A stretch of DNA of 64,000 nucleotides from an uncultured Pseudoalteromonas sp. (GTDB lineage Bacteria; Pseudomonadota; Gammaproteobacteria; Enterobacterales; Alteromonadaceae). Of the stretch, positions 25,047-35,200 are shown piece after piece. The notes under the pieces are model-generated. The model made no database searches, was not told the DNA's origin, and worked only from the letters and a program-made list of their open reading frames with translations. The stretch spans positions 1-64,000 of the forward strand of contig CANLRB010000001.1 in NCBI GenBank assembly GCA_947493455.1, in the 5' to 3' direction. Every line of letters begins with the position of its first letter. Position 1 is the first letter of the stretch. Position numbers and translations under genes: made by a program.

Positions 25047-25591
25047 AATGAATTTCCTTGCAATGTATGATGTGTATTGCTAGGTGATTGGGACGAAAAA
25101 TAGGGGGCTCGTTCCATGTAGAGTGCATCTTGCTCTTGCTTCACTGTCATAAAGCCAAGACGCACATAGAGGTTTTTAGCTGGATTAAATTGCTTTACAC
25201 GAAGCGACATGCCGATGCCGGCTTGCAGTGCTGTGTCGACCAAATTCGACAGCACGTAATGTCCGATACCAAGATTACGGTATTCTCTAAGCAATGTGAT
25301 ATCAATGACATGGAGTTTATACTTACTTCGTTGCACATAAATGCGGCCAATTTTTTGCCCGCGATACAGGATTAAATTAAATTTGGCATTGTCATACACT
25401 TGCTTAAAATGCTCGGTTTGTAATTCAAATTGCTGATATAAAAAGGCCTGAAGCATATGTGTTGGCCAGTCTATGGTTGCAATTTCAACATCACGCGACA
25501 CACAATAAAGCTGTTTCAAAAAAGGGGCATCGTTTGCTTTTTCCGCCCGAAATGATATCTCTGATAAGTCGATAGATTGTTGCTGTGCCAT
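25043..25591 (-). CDS. GNAT-family N-acetyltransferase
   Basis: This encodes 182 residues. The acetyl-CoA motif A is clear (IDITLLREYRNLGIGHYVLS, R-x-x-x-G-I-G), and motif B (NPAKNLYVRLGFMTVKQEQD) follows, as in GNAT domains. It is the first gene of the minus-strand set leading to the collar proteins, and its stop overlaps the methyltransferase start as ATGA. The acceptor is unknown. The context suggests modification of the encoded surface proteins or a small precursor. The promoter is presumably in 25592-25831, which it shares with the divergent chemoreceptor gene. Confidence 0.85.
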   Translation of the reverse strand: MAQQQSIDLSEISFRAEKANDAPFLKQLYCVSRDVEIATIDWPTHMLQAFLYQQFELQTEHFKQVYDNAKFNLILYRGQKIGRIYVQRSKYKLHVIDITLLREYRNLGIGHYVLSNLVDTALQAGIGMSLRVKQFNPAKNLYVRLGFMTVKQEQDALYMERAPYFSSQSPSNTHHTLQGNSL

Positions 25592-25831
25592 GAACTAAAA
25601 CTCCACTTACATAATTAAGCGCACTCAATCCTTTGTTCTTTGTTTACAGTTCACAACACAAATCCCTGAGCAAGATGAATCTTCGTCCGTTTTTCATCTC
25701 ATTTTCATACTCACATATTTTTATTCACAAAAATATTACAAGTGATTACAAACACCTCTTGCCTCAATCATCGAGTATGAAAAATTTATAAGCTTGACTA
25801 CACTAATTAATAGCAATTTAAGGGGCACGTT

Positions 25832-27298
25832 ATGACATCTACAAACCGACTGATTGTTTCAGTATTTGCTGTCTTATTTATAGAAAGCCTTTTATTGGGG
25901 TTTATTTACGAGAGCTTTTTGTCTGCTTTTATAATTGGCGTGCCAACACTCGCACTGGTTATTTACTTGAATCAAAGTGCCCCCCAAGCACCATTAACTC
26001 GCCATGTGTCAGCAATTGGTGCTATGGTCTACGCCGCACTGCATATTCATCAGGCAAACGGTTTAATCGAAGTTCACTTTGAAATATTTATTTTGATGGC
26101 ACTACTTATTATCTATCAAGATTGGCGTGTATTTATTAGCGCCATCGCTGTCGTTGCAGCCCATCACGTATCTTTTTATATGCTACAAAAAAGTAACTCG
26201 GGTGTGTATATATTCGATGCCAACCGGCTTTACTTTAGTACTGTCATGATCCATGCAGTATACGCGATTGCCGAGGCTATCGTGGCCGGTTACATTGCAA
26301 AACTAATGAAAGATGAAAGCACCACAGGTGTTGAACTTGCGCGTGTTACAAATGCAATCACAAGTGAGCAAAACACCATAGATCTCACCGTCTCAGTCAA
26401 TACGCAAGACAAAACAACGCTCACATCATTTAGTGAACTCATTGCTCTGCTTGCCCACCTTATAGATAGTGTAAAAAGCCAAGTGGTTCAACTTAATAGC
26501 CACGCAAACAATTTAGATAGTACCAAAGATCAACTCGCTAATTCGTCGGATAACCGTCGTAAAGAAATGGAAAGCATTGCCAGTGCCACTGAGCAGCTCA
26601 CGACGACGGTTGCTAATATCGCGCAAGATTCATCCAATTTAAGTGCACAAATGCAAGATGCGAATGACTTAACCCAAGTTTCAAATCGCGAAATTTCAGC
26701 AATAAGCGACAAAAATCAGTCTTTGACATTAGCGTTAAAAACTACTAATGAACAAATCGCGAAACTTGCCAGTTCCACCGATGCCATTTCTACCGTTTTA
26801 TCAGAGATTACCGGTATCGCTGACCAAACCAACTTACTTGCGCTCAATGCCGCAATTGAGGCAGCTCGGGCCGGCGAACAAGGGCGCGGTTTTGCAGTCG
26901 TTGCCGATGAAGTTCGCGCACTTGCAACACGAACCAAAGAAAGCACCGACAAAATAAATCAAACCTTAAGCGAGCTCCAAAGTTACTCGCAGTCTTCAAC
27001 AGAATCGATGACACAAAGCATTGATATTGTTGAGTCCGTTATCTCGCAAGCTGACAATGCTCGGGCCCAAATAGAACGTGCCTCAAGTTTAGTCGAGCAA
27101 GCCAGTCATATTGCAGTAAACGTTGCAACAGCAGTTGACCAACAATCGACCACAACTGACGATATCGCCAACAGTATTGAAAGCTTACACAATACAATTC
27201 AGACTGATATGGAAAAAGTAACAGTACTTGACCAAGAAGCAAGTAGCATTAATTTTATTGCCAGCGACTTGGAGCAAAATATTGAGCGATTCAAATAA
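25832..27298 (+). CDS. Methyl-accepting chemotaxis protein with membrane-embedded sensor
   Basis: This encodes 488 residues and starts after a good AAGGGG site. Residues 1-170 are about five or six transmembrane helices with short loops and no periplasmic ligand domain. They contain several His residues next to membrane segments ([29 protein letters not shown]). A linker/HAMP-like stretch precedes the cytoplasmic coiled-coil signalling domain, whose hairpin tip is the highly conserved [20 protein letters not shown] and EVRALATRT, for coupling to CheA/CheW. It directs taxis in response to an unknown stimulus, possibly membrane redox state, a metal or energy status given the His-rich helices (inference). 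Confidence 0.92.
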   Translation: MTSTNRLIVSVFAVLFIESLLLGFIYESFLSAFIIGVPTLALVIYLNQSAPQAPLTRHVSAIGAMVYAALHIHQANGLIEVHFEIFILMALLIIYQDWRVFISAIAVVAAHHVSFYMLQKSNSGVYIFDANRLYFSTVMIHAVYAIAEAIVAGYIAKLMKDESTTGVELARVTNAITSEQNTIDLTVSVNTQDKTTLTSFSELIALLAHLIDSVKSQVVQLNSHANNLDSTKDQLANSSDNRRKEMESIASATEQLTTTVANIAQDSSNLSAQMQDANDLTQVSNREISAISDKNQSLTLALKTTNEQIAKLASSTDAISTVLSEITGIADQTNLLALNAAIEAARAGEQGRGFAVVADEVRALATRTKESTDKINQTLSELQSYSQSSTESMTQSIDIVESVISQADNARAQIERASSLVEQASHIAVNVATAVDQQSTTTDDIANSIESLHNTIQTDMEKVTVLDQEASSINFIASDLEQNIERFK

Positions 27299-27812
27299 AG
27301 TTCATTCGCCGATTAACGTAAAACACGTTGTTTTAGTTGTTATATGGCTAGTATTTACTACGAGCGCTTTTTATATCTTAACCAAACAAAAACTCACTTT
27401 GTTTGACCCACAAGGCAAGCTCACAGATATCACAGCGGTACAACTTAGTCAGACGTTGTCATCGCTCACCAACACCCACTCAGGCAAGCGACTTATTCAT
27501 ATTTCTCAAGCTAATTGCAATTGCAACCTTAACAGTGAGCAACATATTTTAGCGGCGCACCAAAATGCACAAATTAATCAGTTTGAGATTATTCAACTGT
27601 CATTGGCAGAACACAAAATACTTCCCTCAACCCCCGCTGTGGCCTTAATCGACGACAATAATGACCTGCTTTATTTTGGCCCCTATGGTGCAGGGCTTTA
27701 TTGCGGCGAAACAGCCGGTTACGTGCAAACTGTGCTCAATAATTTGAGCTTTGGTTATAAACATCCCCTGATAGCCGCAAATGCTAAGGGCTGTTACTGT
27801 CAGCTTGGTTAA
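27282..27812 (+). CDS. Small membrane-anchored thioredoxin-like protein (DUF6436-like)
   Basis: The frame is open from 27228, but the TTG at 27282 is preceded by GGAG seven bases away and gives 176 residues beginning [14 protein letters not shown]. It overlaps the chemoreceptor stop by 17 bases, which indicates coupling. One transmembrane helix ([18 protein letters not shown]) is followed by a periplasmic domain with [16 protein letters not shown] (C-x-C), [21 protein letters not shown] and a second Cys pair GCYCQLG at the very end. The TPAV...YFGPY pattern resembles thioredoxin-like folds with a cis-Pro loop. The role is unknown; the Cys pairs suggest thiol redox or metal binding. Confidence 0.75.
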   Translation: MSDSNKVHSPINVKHVVLVVIWLVFTTSAFYILTKQKLTLFDPQGKLTDITAVQLSQTLSSLTNTHSGKRLIHISQANCNCNLNSEQHILAAHQNAQINQFEIIQLSLAEHKILPSTPAVALIDDNNDLLYFGPYGAGLYCGETAGYVQTVLNNLSFGYKHPLIAANAKGCYCQLG

Positions 27813-27858
27813 GCAATAGCGCTGCCTAAAATTAACATATACCTGTTTACTGCATACT

Positions 27859-27883
27859 AAAAAAGGCAGCCGAAGCCACCTTT
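27859..27883 (-). terminator. UUCG-tetraloop terminator of the chitinase operon
   Basis: Read on the minus strand it is AGGTGGC-TTCG-GCTGCCT followed by TTTTT. The C(UUCG)G loop makes a very stable hairpin. It lies 31 bases beyond the chiA stop. On the + strand the same pairs are weaker (A-C mismatches), so it mainly serves the chitin operon. Confidence 0.85.
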
Positions 27884-27913
27884 GATCAAGTAGAACCGAG
27901 AATTACAATTTTA

Positions 27914-30523
27914 CTACTTAACCCATACGGCACTGCTACCAGGTTGTTCACCTTTCGTCCACCACTGGGCTGTATATACCTCATTATTAAAGATCACTTG
28001 ATCCCCTGAGTTATATACAAGATCTGCGCGCCAAGCACGTACCGTACCGTCGTCGGGAATAATTTCCTCCCACGGGCCACCTGCATCTGGGCGATCTCCT
28101 TGTGTCCACCATTTAGCGCGATACTCTACGTCATTGTAAACCACGGTATCGCCTGTATTGTAGACTTTAGTCTCATCCCATGTCGTATTACCACCTGAAG
28201 TGACATTTTTAACCGCGACTACGAACGACGCATTCACAGTCTCAATACCATCACTTACCGCAACTGAAACAGTATAATTGGTATCGGCATCAACATTGCC
28301 AGCAGCAAGGGTAACGTTGCTACCTAATCCCGACAATGTAAGCCCAGCAGGTACCGTCCACGTATAAGTCAGTGGATCATTATTAGCGTCAGTCGCTACA
28401 ACAGCGACATTAGTAGATTGCGATTCATCGACCATAGCATCTGCGATTGGCGATATAACCGGTGGCTCATTAATGACTACAACATCAGATAGCACGCGCA
28501 CAGTGACCGATTTCGATACCGTATCTATCCCATCGCTTACCGCAATTGATACCACATAATCTGTATCAACATCTACCGCAGGTGCCGTTACTTGCAGTGA
28601 GTCGGTTGTTTCACCGCTCACCGTCAACGCATTATCATAACTCCATAAATAGCTTAACGGATCATTATCACGATCACTTGCCGTTGCATTAATAGTAACG
28701 CTTTCACCTGATTTAATAGTATATAACGACTGAACTGATACAACCGGTTTTGAGTTACCACCAACCGTTGCCAGTCCCTCGTGCATTGCATTTAGAATAT
28801 CGCCATTGTCGGCATCGATTTCCCAGGCGAATAATCCACCTAAACCTAGGTTGCGTGCATATTGCCCTTTTGCTTTAACAGAGCGCGGGCTATCGTATGT
28901 TACGAGTTTACCGGTTGACTGGTTCCACACGTAAGCCCCTTCGGCAACGTCGTCATAACCGACTTCAAAACCGTTTATTCCAGTACCCGAACTCCCTATC
29001 ATCGAGCTCTTAATACCTTTATAATCAATGACGCCAGCCTCCCATACACCTTGTGCTTTGGTACCTGTTAACTTGCCATTACCTGGCGCTGTCATCGGAT
29101 TTGCTGGGTCGCTTGCATTTGCTGGGTAAACACCTTCCCATCCTCGACCATACATCGCCGTACCAAGTACGATTTTTTCTGGCGCTACGCCTTGTTGCAA
29201 TAGTAATTGAATACCATTATCAGCTGTGTATGCAGGTCCTTTGCGCGGTTCACCTTTGTCGTCAACTCCTGTACCGTCGCACTCACCTTGACTCATATGA
29301 CTGCCACAATACAGGGATGTTTGATGCCCTGTTACATTGTTCCAGCCACCATAAAAGTCATAGGTCATCGCAAAGATGTAATCCATGTGTTGGGCAGCTT
29401 GTAAATAGTTTACGTCTTCAATTTTGTCGTAACCCATGCCGATCGCTGAGGTCAACTCATAGGTGCGGCCGGTCTCAGCGCCAAGTTGATCGAGCATCGC
29501 GCGTAATTCTTTCATTAAATCAATATACGCTTGGCCATCTTTTGCGGGATCCCCTAAATTCGCATTTGGGCCACCACCACCAGGAAATTCCCAGTCAATA
29601 TCAACGCCGTCATAAAACTTCCACGTTTTTAAAAACTCTTTCATTGAGGCAACAAAGATGTCGCGATTTGCTTTTTCTGTGAAGCCATGAAACGGGTCGG
29701 ATAGTGTCCAACCGCCTACTGAAGGGAGTATTTTTAAATCTGGGTAGCGCTGTTTAAGTGCCATGAGCTGAGAGTAAGTGCCTCGGATCGGGTCTTTAGC
29801 ATCCACTCCAGGTAAAGACTTTTGAATTGCGGCCCACGGATCATGAATAACAACTTCATAATCACTTGAATCGCCACATGCTTTTTGCAATGCGCGCCAG
29901 CTATTGCCATTTTCGATTTCTTTCAATGACTCATTGGCACCACAAATTGGAATAAAACCATACAAAATGTGCGTTAAGTTTTGACCCGGTACTTTAGTGA
30001 CATCAAAATCGCGACCATAAATGCCCCACTCAACAAAGTAAGCACCGACGACCGTACCTGGCTCTGTGCCATAATTGCCGTTGTTTGGATCTACATTCAT
30101 CGGCAGCGGCGCTAAATGACCACCATCAGTATCAGCAATAACAATTGGTTTCGCGGCACTGGCAGCACACACATTCCCTTGACACAATTCAACCGTTAAG
30201 TCGTGACGACCAGACTTGGTATATGGAAACGAAATGGTGCCTGATTTGGTCCCTGCTGCCAGTGTTCCTTCATTGACGACTACGCCATCAAACTTAACCT
30301 TATAACTGTCGCCGCCTTCGCCGCTCCATGCATTCCATTTAATTGCGATATCAACAACGTCTTTACGCGTGACCAAAGACTTGTAAGAGCCTTGACCATC
30401 AATATTAACGTCGACAAATGAATACTTTTGGTCTTCCCAACTTAAACTAGGAGCCGATGGTGCAGCCATAGCTTGGCCTGCACACAGTGCTGTTGCTACA
30501 GCAAGTGCGAGTTTCTTATACAT
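27914..30523 (-). CDS. chiA: GH18 chitinase A-type, secreted, with two CBM5/12 modules
   Basis: This encodes 869 residues: signal peptide (MYKKLALAVATALCAGQAMA); ChiA N-terminal fibronectin-like domain (APSAPSLSWEDQKYSFVDV and onward, to about residue 135); GH18 catalytic barrel (about 155-590) with the motif DGVDIDWEF at residues 305-313, Glu312 being the acid/base; two PKD/cadherin-like linkers (about 600-770); and two C-terminal CBM5/12 chitin-binding modules with YRAKWWTQGDRP and YTAQWWTKGEQP. This is the Serratia ChiA-like layout extended at the C-terminus, so a processive exo-type chitinase is expected. It is the last gene of the chiC-LPMO-chiA operon, 87 bases after the LPMO gene, and is followed by a strong terminator. 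Confidence 0.95.
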   Translation of the reverse strand: MYKKLALAVATALCAGQAMAAPSAPSLSWEDQKYSFVDVNIDGQGSYKSLVTRKDVVDIAIKWNAWSGEGGDSYKVKFDGVVVNEGTLAAGTKSGTISFPYTKSGRHDLTVELCQGNVCAASAAKPIVIADTDGGHLAPLPMNVDPNNGNYGTEPGTVVGAYFVEWGIYGRDFDVTKVPGQNLTHILYGFIPICGANESLKEIENGNSWRALQKACGDSSDYEVVIHDPWAAIQKSLPGVDAKDPIRGTYSQLMALKQRYPDLKILPSVGGWTLSDPFHGFTEKANRDIFVASMKEFLKTWKFYDGVDIDWEFPGGGGPNANLGDPAKDGQAYIDLMKELRAMLDQLGAETGRTYELTSAIGMGYDKIEDVNYLQAAQHMDYIFAMTYDFYGGWNNVTGHQTSLYCGSHMSQGECDGTGVDDKGEPRKGPAYTADNGIQLLLQQGVAPEKIVLGTAMYGRGWEGVYPANASDPANPMTAPGNGKLTGTKAQGVWEAGVIDYKGIKSSMIGSSGTGINGFEVGYDDVAEGAYVWNQSTGKLVTYDSPRSVKAKGQYARNLGLGGLFAWEIDADNGDILNAMHEGLATVGGNSKPVVSVQSLYTIKSGESVTINATASDRDNDPLSYLWSYDNALTVSGETTDSLQVTAPAVDVDTDYVVSIAVSDGIDTVSKSVTVRVLSDVVVINEPPVISPIADAMVDESQSTNVAVVATDANNDPLTYTWTVPAGLTLSGLGSNVTLAAGNVDADTNYTVSVAVSDGIETVNASFVVAVKNVTSGGNTTWDETKVYNTGDTVVYNDVEYRAKWWTQGDRPDAGGPWEEIIPDDGTVRAWRADLVYNSGDQVIFNNEVYTAQWWTKGEQPGSSAVWVK

Positions 30524-30610
30524 AATTATTCTCTATTAAAGTTTGTTTGTTACACCCTGTAAAAGCGATGTGTCTTGGGTACTGCGCAAGAAATTAACCA
30601 ATTTAATTTC

Positions 30611-32185
30611 TTAAAGTTTTTGCCACACATTGGACTTGCCAGGTTCATCACCTTGGGTCCACCACTTGGCTTTATATTGATTGCCTTGATGCGTCACGAT
30701 ACTGCCACCTTGATAAGCCACACTGGCTTGCCAATTTGAATTGCCGTCACTAGCGAGCTTTTGCCATGCATTACTTGTGTTTGGCACTTCGCCTTTGACC
30801 CACCATTTGGCTTGATAGCGAACGCCGCTATATAGCACGATGTCACCGGCGTTATAGGCGACGGACGATTGCCATATTGGATCTGTTGACGTCGGCGTAT
30901 CTTTGATCGTCACGTTAAACGATTTCGAGGTCGTCAGTTTGCCATCAGATACCGCAACACTCACAACAACTGATTGATCTTGCGTGACTTCTGGCGCGAC
31001 TAAGGTAATGTTTGGACCATCTTGGCGGAATGTAAGTGGTCCCGGTACGGTAAATTGATAGGTTAATGGATCGTTCTGTTCGTCAAAACTGTGCACATGG
31101 ACCAGTACTTCACTGTTTTCATCCATCACCACCGCATCAATGTCGTTAACAATCGGTGCGGTATTCTCAGACTGGGAGTTGACGCTGAGCACAAAACTAT
31201 ATTCTTTATTCTTACTAAACACTTGGTTTGACAATACGTTATTAACATCAAACACGATGTCATTGTGTTCATTGCTCACCCCGATATTCAGTAACCCACT
31301 ATAATCACGCGTAAGCTGCTCGGCTAATTGCTGTTGCCAATTTGCTAAATTCGCTTGAGTAATCGCAAATATCGTATTAATGACTTCAGTGCCAAGTTCG
31401 TCAAACAATCTAAATTGCACCGAATCACCCGCAACTGCGGTTTGTCCTTGACGCAAGTAAAAACCTAGACTATACCAAACTTGCGGTTCGCCGTTGTCAC
31501 GCACTATCTTAATATCACTGCAGTTGTAAAAGCCTTCTCCAACCACATCATTACGTTGCCAGCGAGAATACAAAATCGCATCACCGCTAAATTGAGGTGG
31601 AATCGCCACGTACATTTCATAAAAGCGCTTTCCGTCGGCGTCTTTAACGAAGGCAACATTATCATGACTTTGCACTAAGGTTAGATCATCCCAACCAAGC
31701 GTGTCGGTCGCGCTATTAAAGGTGCTATCGGTAAGATAAAACCGCCAAAAACTCGGATTATGCGGTGTGGTCGCGCGATAGCGTATTTTAATATTCCCGT
31801 CTTGATTTGGCGTCACTTTAGTGCGCAGCCAATGGACTGAGGGTAAATTCATACCGCGCTTTTCATCACTTCCGGCGGCACACAATGTACCGTTAGGAAT
31901 GTTGGCTTCAACGGCTGCCTGGTTTTCATAATCCGGTGTATTCACCGCAAACTCATGTTCTTGAATAAACTGCACATGTCCCGACTCTAAGAATGCGGCT
32001 CGACACGCCAAATTTGGAATATTACTGCCATCTTGTGGCCACCAATAGCCCCCTTGAGCTTGACAAAACGCCTGCCGTGCCTTTGGACTATCCATAAATC
32101 CGTGCGCACTAACGTTTAGAGATATCACACTTGCAATAACCACACTCGCAGCTGCGGCGTATTTTGGTACTGTATTTATGTTCAT
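30611..32185 (-). CDS. AA10 lytic polysaccharide monooxygenase with CBM5/12 modules (GbpA-like)
   Basis: This encodes 524 residues. Signal peptide cleavage after ...SLNVSA exposes His28 as residue 1 (HGFMDSPKARQ). The second copper-brace His is His142 in RATTPHNPSFWRFYLT, and the axial Phe is probably in GEGFYNCSDIKI, so the active site looks intact. After the AA10 domain comes a GbpA domain 2-like region (about 205-335), a PKD/cadherin-like linker and two CBM5/12 modules (YQAKWWVKGEVP, YKAKWWTQGDEP). The enzyme oxidatively cleaves crystalline chitin and thus opens it to the flanking chitinases. A clear GGAAGG ribosome binding site precedes the ATG. It lies between the two GH18 genes on the same strand. 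Confidence 0.93.
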   Translation of the reverse strand: MNINTVPKYAAAASVVIASVISLNVSAHGFMDSPKARQAFCQAQGGYWWPQDGSNIPNLACRAAFLESGHVQFIQEHEFAVNTPDYENQAAVEANIPNGTLCAAGSDEKRGMNLPSVHWLRTKVTPNQDGNIKIRYRATTPHNPSFWRFYLTDSTFNSATDTLGWDDLTLVQSHDNVAFVKDADGKRFYEMYVAIPPQFSGDAILYSRWQRNDVVGEGFYNCSDIKIVRDNGEPQVWYSLGFYLRQGQTAVAGDSVQFRLFDELGTEVINTIFAITQANLANWQQQLAEQLTRDYSGLLNIGVSNEHNDIVFDVNNVLSNQVFSKNKEYSFVLSVNSQSENTAPIVNDIDAVVMDENSEVLVHVHSFDEQNDPLTYQFTVPGPLTFRQDGPNITLVAPEVTQDQSVVVSVAVSDGKLTTSKSFNVTIKDTPTSTDPIWQSSVAYNAGDIVLYSGVRYQAKWWVKGEVPNTSNAWQKLASDGNSNWQASVAYQGGSIVTHQGNQYKAKWWTQGDEPGKSNVWQKL

Positions 32186-32233
32186 TTGCTAAACCTTCCA
32201 AAATACGCAGGGAATACTCCCTGCTTTAATCAA

Positions 32234-35200
32234 TTACAAACTGCAAACTTTGTCCCAATCGGCAGAGCTGCTAGGCTCCGTGGCAGTCCACCATTTTGCT
32301 TTATAAACCGCGGTTTTAGCGCTATCGAGCAATAAATCCCCAGCATTCGCATGAGACGGATTGCCCGCCCAATCGGTGCGTGGAAAGTTCGGGTAAACAG
32401 GAATATCAGCAATATTTACGCCTTCACATTGGCCGCTATTGTTGCCACCGCCGTTTCCATTGCCAGGTTGTGCTGTTGGTAACGTCGGGTATTCCGATGC
32501 CATCGCATAGCTTTGACCGTCTTTTTCAAAGGTAAAGTTAACCGGGCCAGTGATTGGCATGTAGTACATCACTTGCGCGTTAATTGTTTCCCCGGGTGCA
32601 AATGATTTGGTCGCCCCACCCCATTCATTGTTGAGCGTAATTGAAAATCGATGGAACTCATTTTCAAATCCACCAATATTATTGCCAGCAGCATTCGAAC
32701 GATTAATATCAACAGCCATACCTAGCTTTTCTTGCGCATTCCAATTCGATTTAAAAATCGCTGAGGTTGCGACAGGTACATCAAATGAAATTTTTGCGCC
32801 GCTTAAGTCAATTGATGAATTGTTAGTAAAGCTAAATGTTGGTGATATTGGGTAGTTGTCGTCGCCGACTGGAAAGTCTTTTGCAACAAAACTTACATCG
32901 ACGGACGAACTCGGCAATTGGTGGGATTTTTCCCCTTTATGAATGTCGTACTGGCTGCCCGCTTGGTTAAATTTATCGTATGCCAAGCGCGTCATTGTTG
33001 AACCCATTACATATTCATTTTTAGCGCTGTCGTAGTCAAAATCGCCTGCGAGCTCCCAAAACATAATGCCGCCAAGCCCTTTGTTGATGACGTAATCAAG
33101 TTTCGTTGCCATTGAAACTTCGTCTTCAATCGACAAGAACACTTTTTTGGTATCATTCCACAACCAAGGTGCGACGGCCACATCATCGTAATGACGCGTA
33201 TACGTGCCAACAAGTTTGTCATTCGGATCATTTTGCGGATCTAATCCATATGCTTGGATGTAACTGCCGACCACACCATTTTGTAGATTTTTAACATGCC
33301 ACAAAGGGTTGCTTCCCGCAGGCATTTCTTGACCATTATCGTCAAGGTCATGCCACAAGTTATCGATACCGATAGCCCCGTTGCCACATTTATTTTTCTC
33401 ACCCACACCTGTGCCTTTTGCACACTCAGCCTGGTTTGGTAGTGCCGCTTTACCCCATAAACCATTTTCGCCGCCAGCTACCTCTTTAAAGCCACGCGTA
33501 TAATACGGAACGCCAATATTAATGCGTCCTGCACTCAAGCCTGCTCTAAAATACGTCACGGCCCAATCGGTATTTAAGTAGCCGATGCCTTCGAATTCTT
33601 TCGTGCCGTATACATTCCAAGCGGCGAGTTCAGAGTCTTTACCTGTATCAAAAAGCGCAGCATTATGACCCACATGATCGTTCCACGCACCGTGCAAGTC
33701 ATATGACATGATATTGACGTAATCTAAGTATTGAGTCACTTGGAAGGTTTCCATTCCTCGTAACAAGTAGCCTGACGACGGCGATGCAATCGTTAGCATA
33801 TAGTGCTTACCCGCTTTTTCGCCTGCTTTATCGAGTGCTTCGCGCAGTGCTTTCATCAACACCTGGTAGGATGCGTTTAACCCAGCGCGGCGCGAATTAG
33901 AAATTGGAAAATCATCGGGGTGACCAGAATCTTGCATTGATGACGGATATTCATAATCAATATCCACGCCGTCGAAGCCGTATTTTTCAATAAACTCAAC
34001 AGCACTTTGTGCAAACGTTTTGATCCCTTGTGTATTGACAGAACCGTCTGCATTGGTGGTCATGGTATAAAAACCGCCATTTGCTACGCGATTGCCATTT
34101 GCATCAAAGTAGCCACCAGTCTCTGCCCAGCCCCCTACAGAAATCAGGGTTTTTACATCCGGATGCTGCTTTTTAAATTTATTGAGCAAATTAAAATGAC
34201 CGGTATACGAAAAACTAGGGTCCATTTCGGCACCAGCAACATTAGGCCACTCCATATTAGTTGCCGCATTGCCTGGCGCATTTGGATCGCCAATCGACAC
34301 TTTATTATTTGCATCCACATGAGCAAACGCATAATTAATATGAGTTAATTTGTCCCATGGAATGTCATTTGCTAAATAACTCGGCTGGCCATTTTTGCCC
34401 GTACGCCAACTTGTGAAGTAACCAATCACACGACGCGGATGATCAAGGCCCATGCTCTCACGGCCGTTTTGGTCGTATATCGAACAATACGGTGTATTTA
34501 CACCTGGTGTTTGGTAAAGCCCTTCGGGTTTACATGCATCGCGCTCGCTCGGCGGGGTGCTACTGTCTGACACCTTAACAATGACTTGTGCTTCACTTGA
34601 AACGCCGCCTAAATTATCTGTCGCGACAACACTAATCACATAATCGCCTATCGCTTGACCAATAAACTCAAATTCGCCACTTGCGCCCGACACTACATGA
34701 CGCGATGTATTATTCACAAACACTTCAAGTTGCGTAATTTGACCGTCTTGATCTTCTCCACCCACAGTAAAGACAACGCTGTCATTTAGCTGCAAATTCG
34801 TTGAACCAGATTTAACAGAAATCGATGCCGTTGGGTTCAGGTTACCAACATCTGCTTGCGTCACCGTTATTGTCGACGGCAGCGATAAGGTTGTCGCACC
34901 CTTATCATCTGTTGCGCGCGTTTGTAGAGTATGCTCACCCAATGTTGCCGACCAATTTGTTTGGTACGGTGGCGCAGTCAGTGTTGCAATCGCTTGCGAA
35001 TCAATTAGAAACTCTAGTTTTACAATTGACCCATCACTATCAGATGCTGACGCCTCAATGACAACGCTGTCATTTTCGGTAAATGAAGAACCACTCATTG
35101 GCGATAACAGCTCGGTAAGCGGTGGTTGGTTGATATCAGTTCCTGCGCATTGGCCTAGTTTATCCCAATCTTGCCAAGGCCCTGAATGAGTCGCCGGATC

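Noticed and set aside
25794-25822. TTGACT as the -35 box of the chemoreceptor promoter
   Set aside because: No acceptable -10 box lies 16-18 bases downstream before the ribosome binding site.
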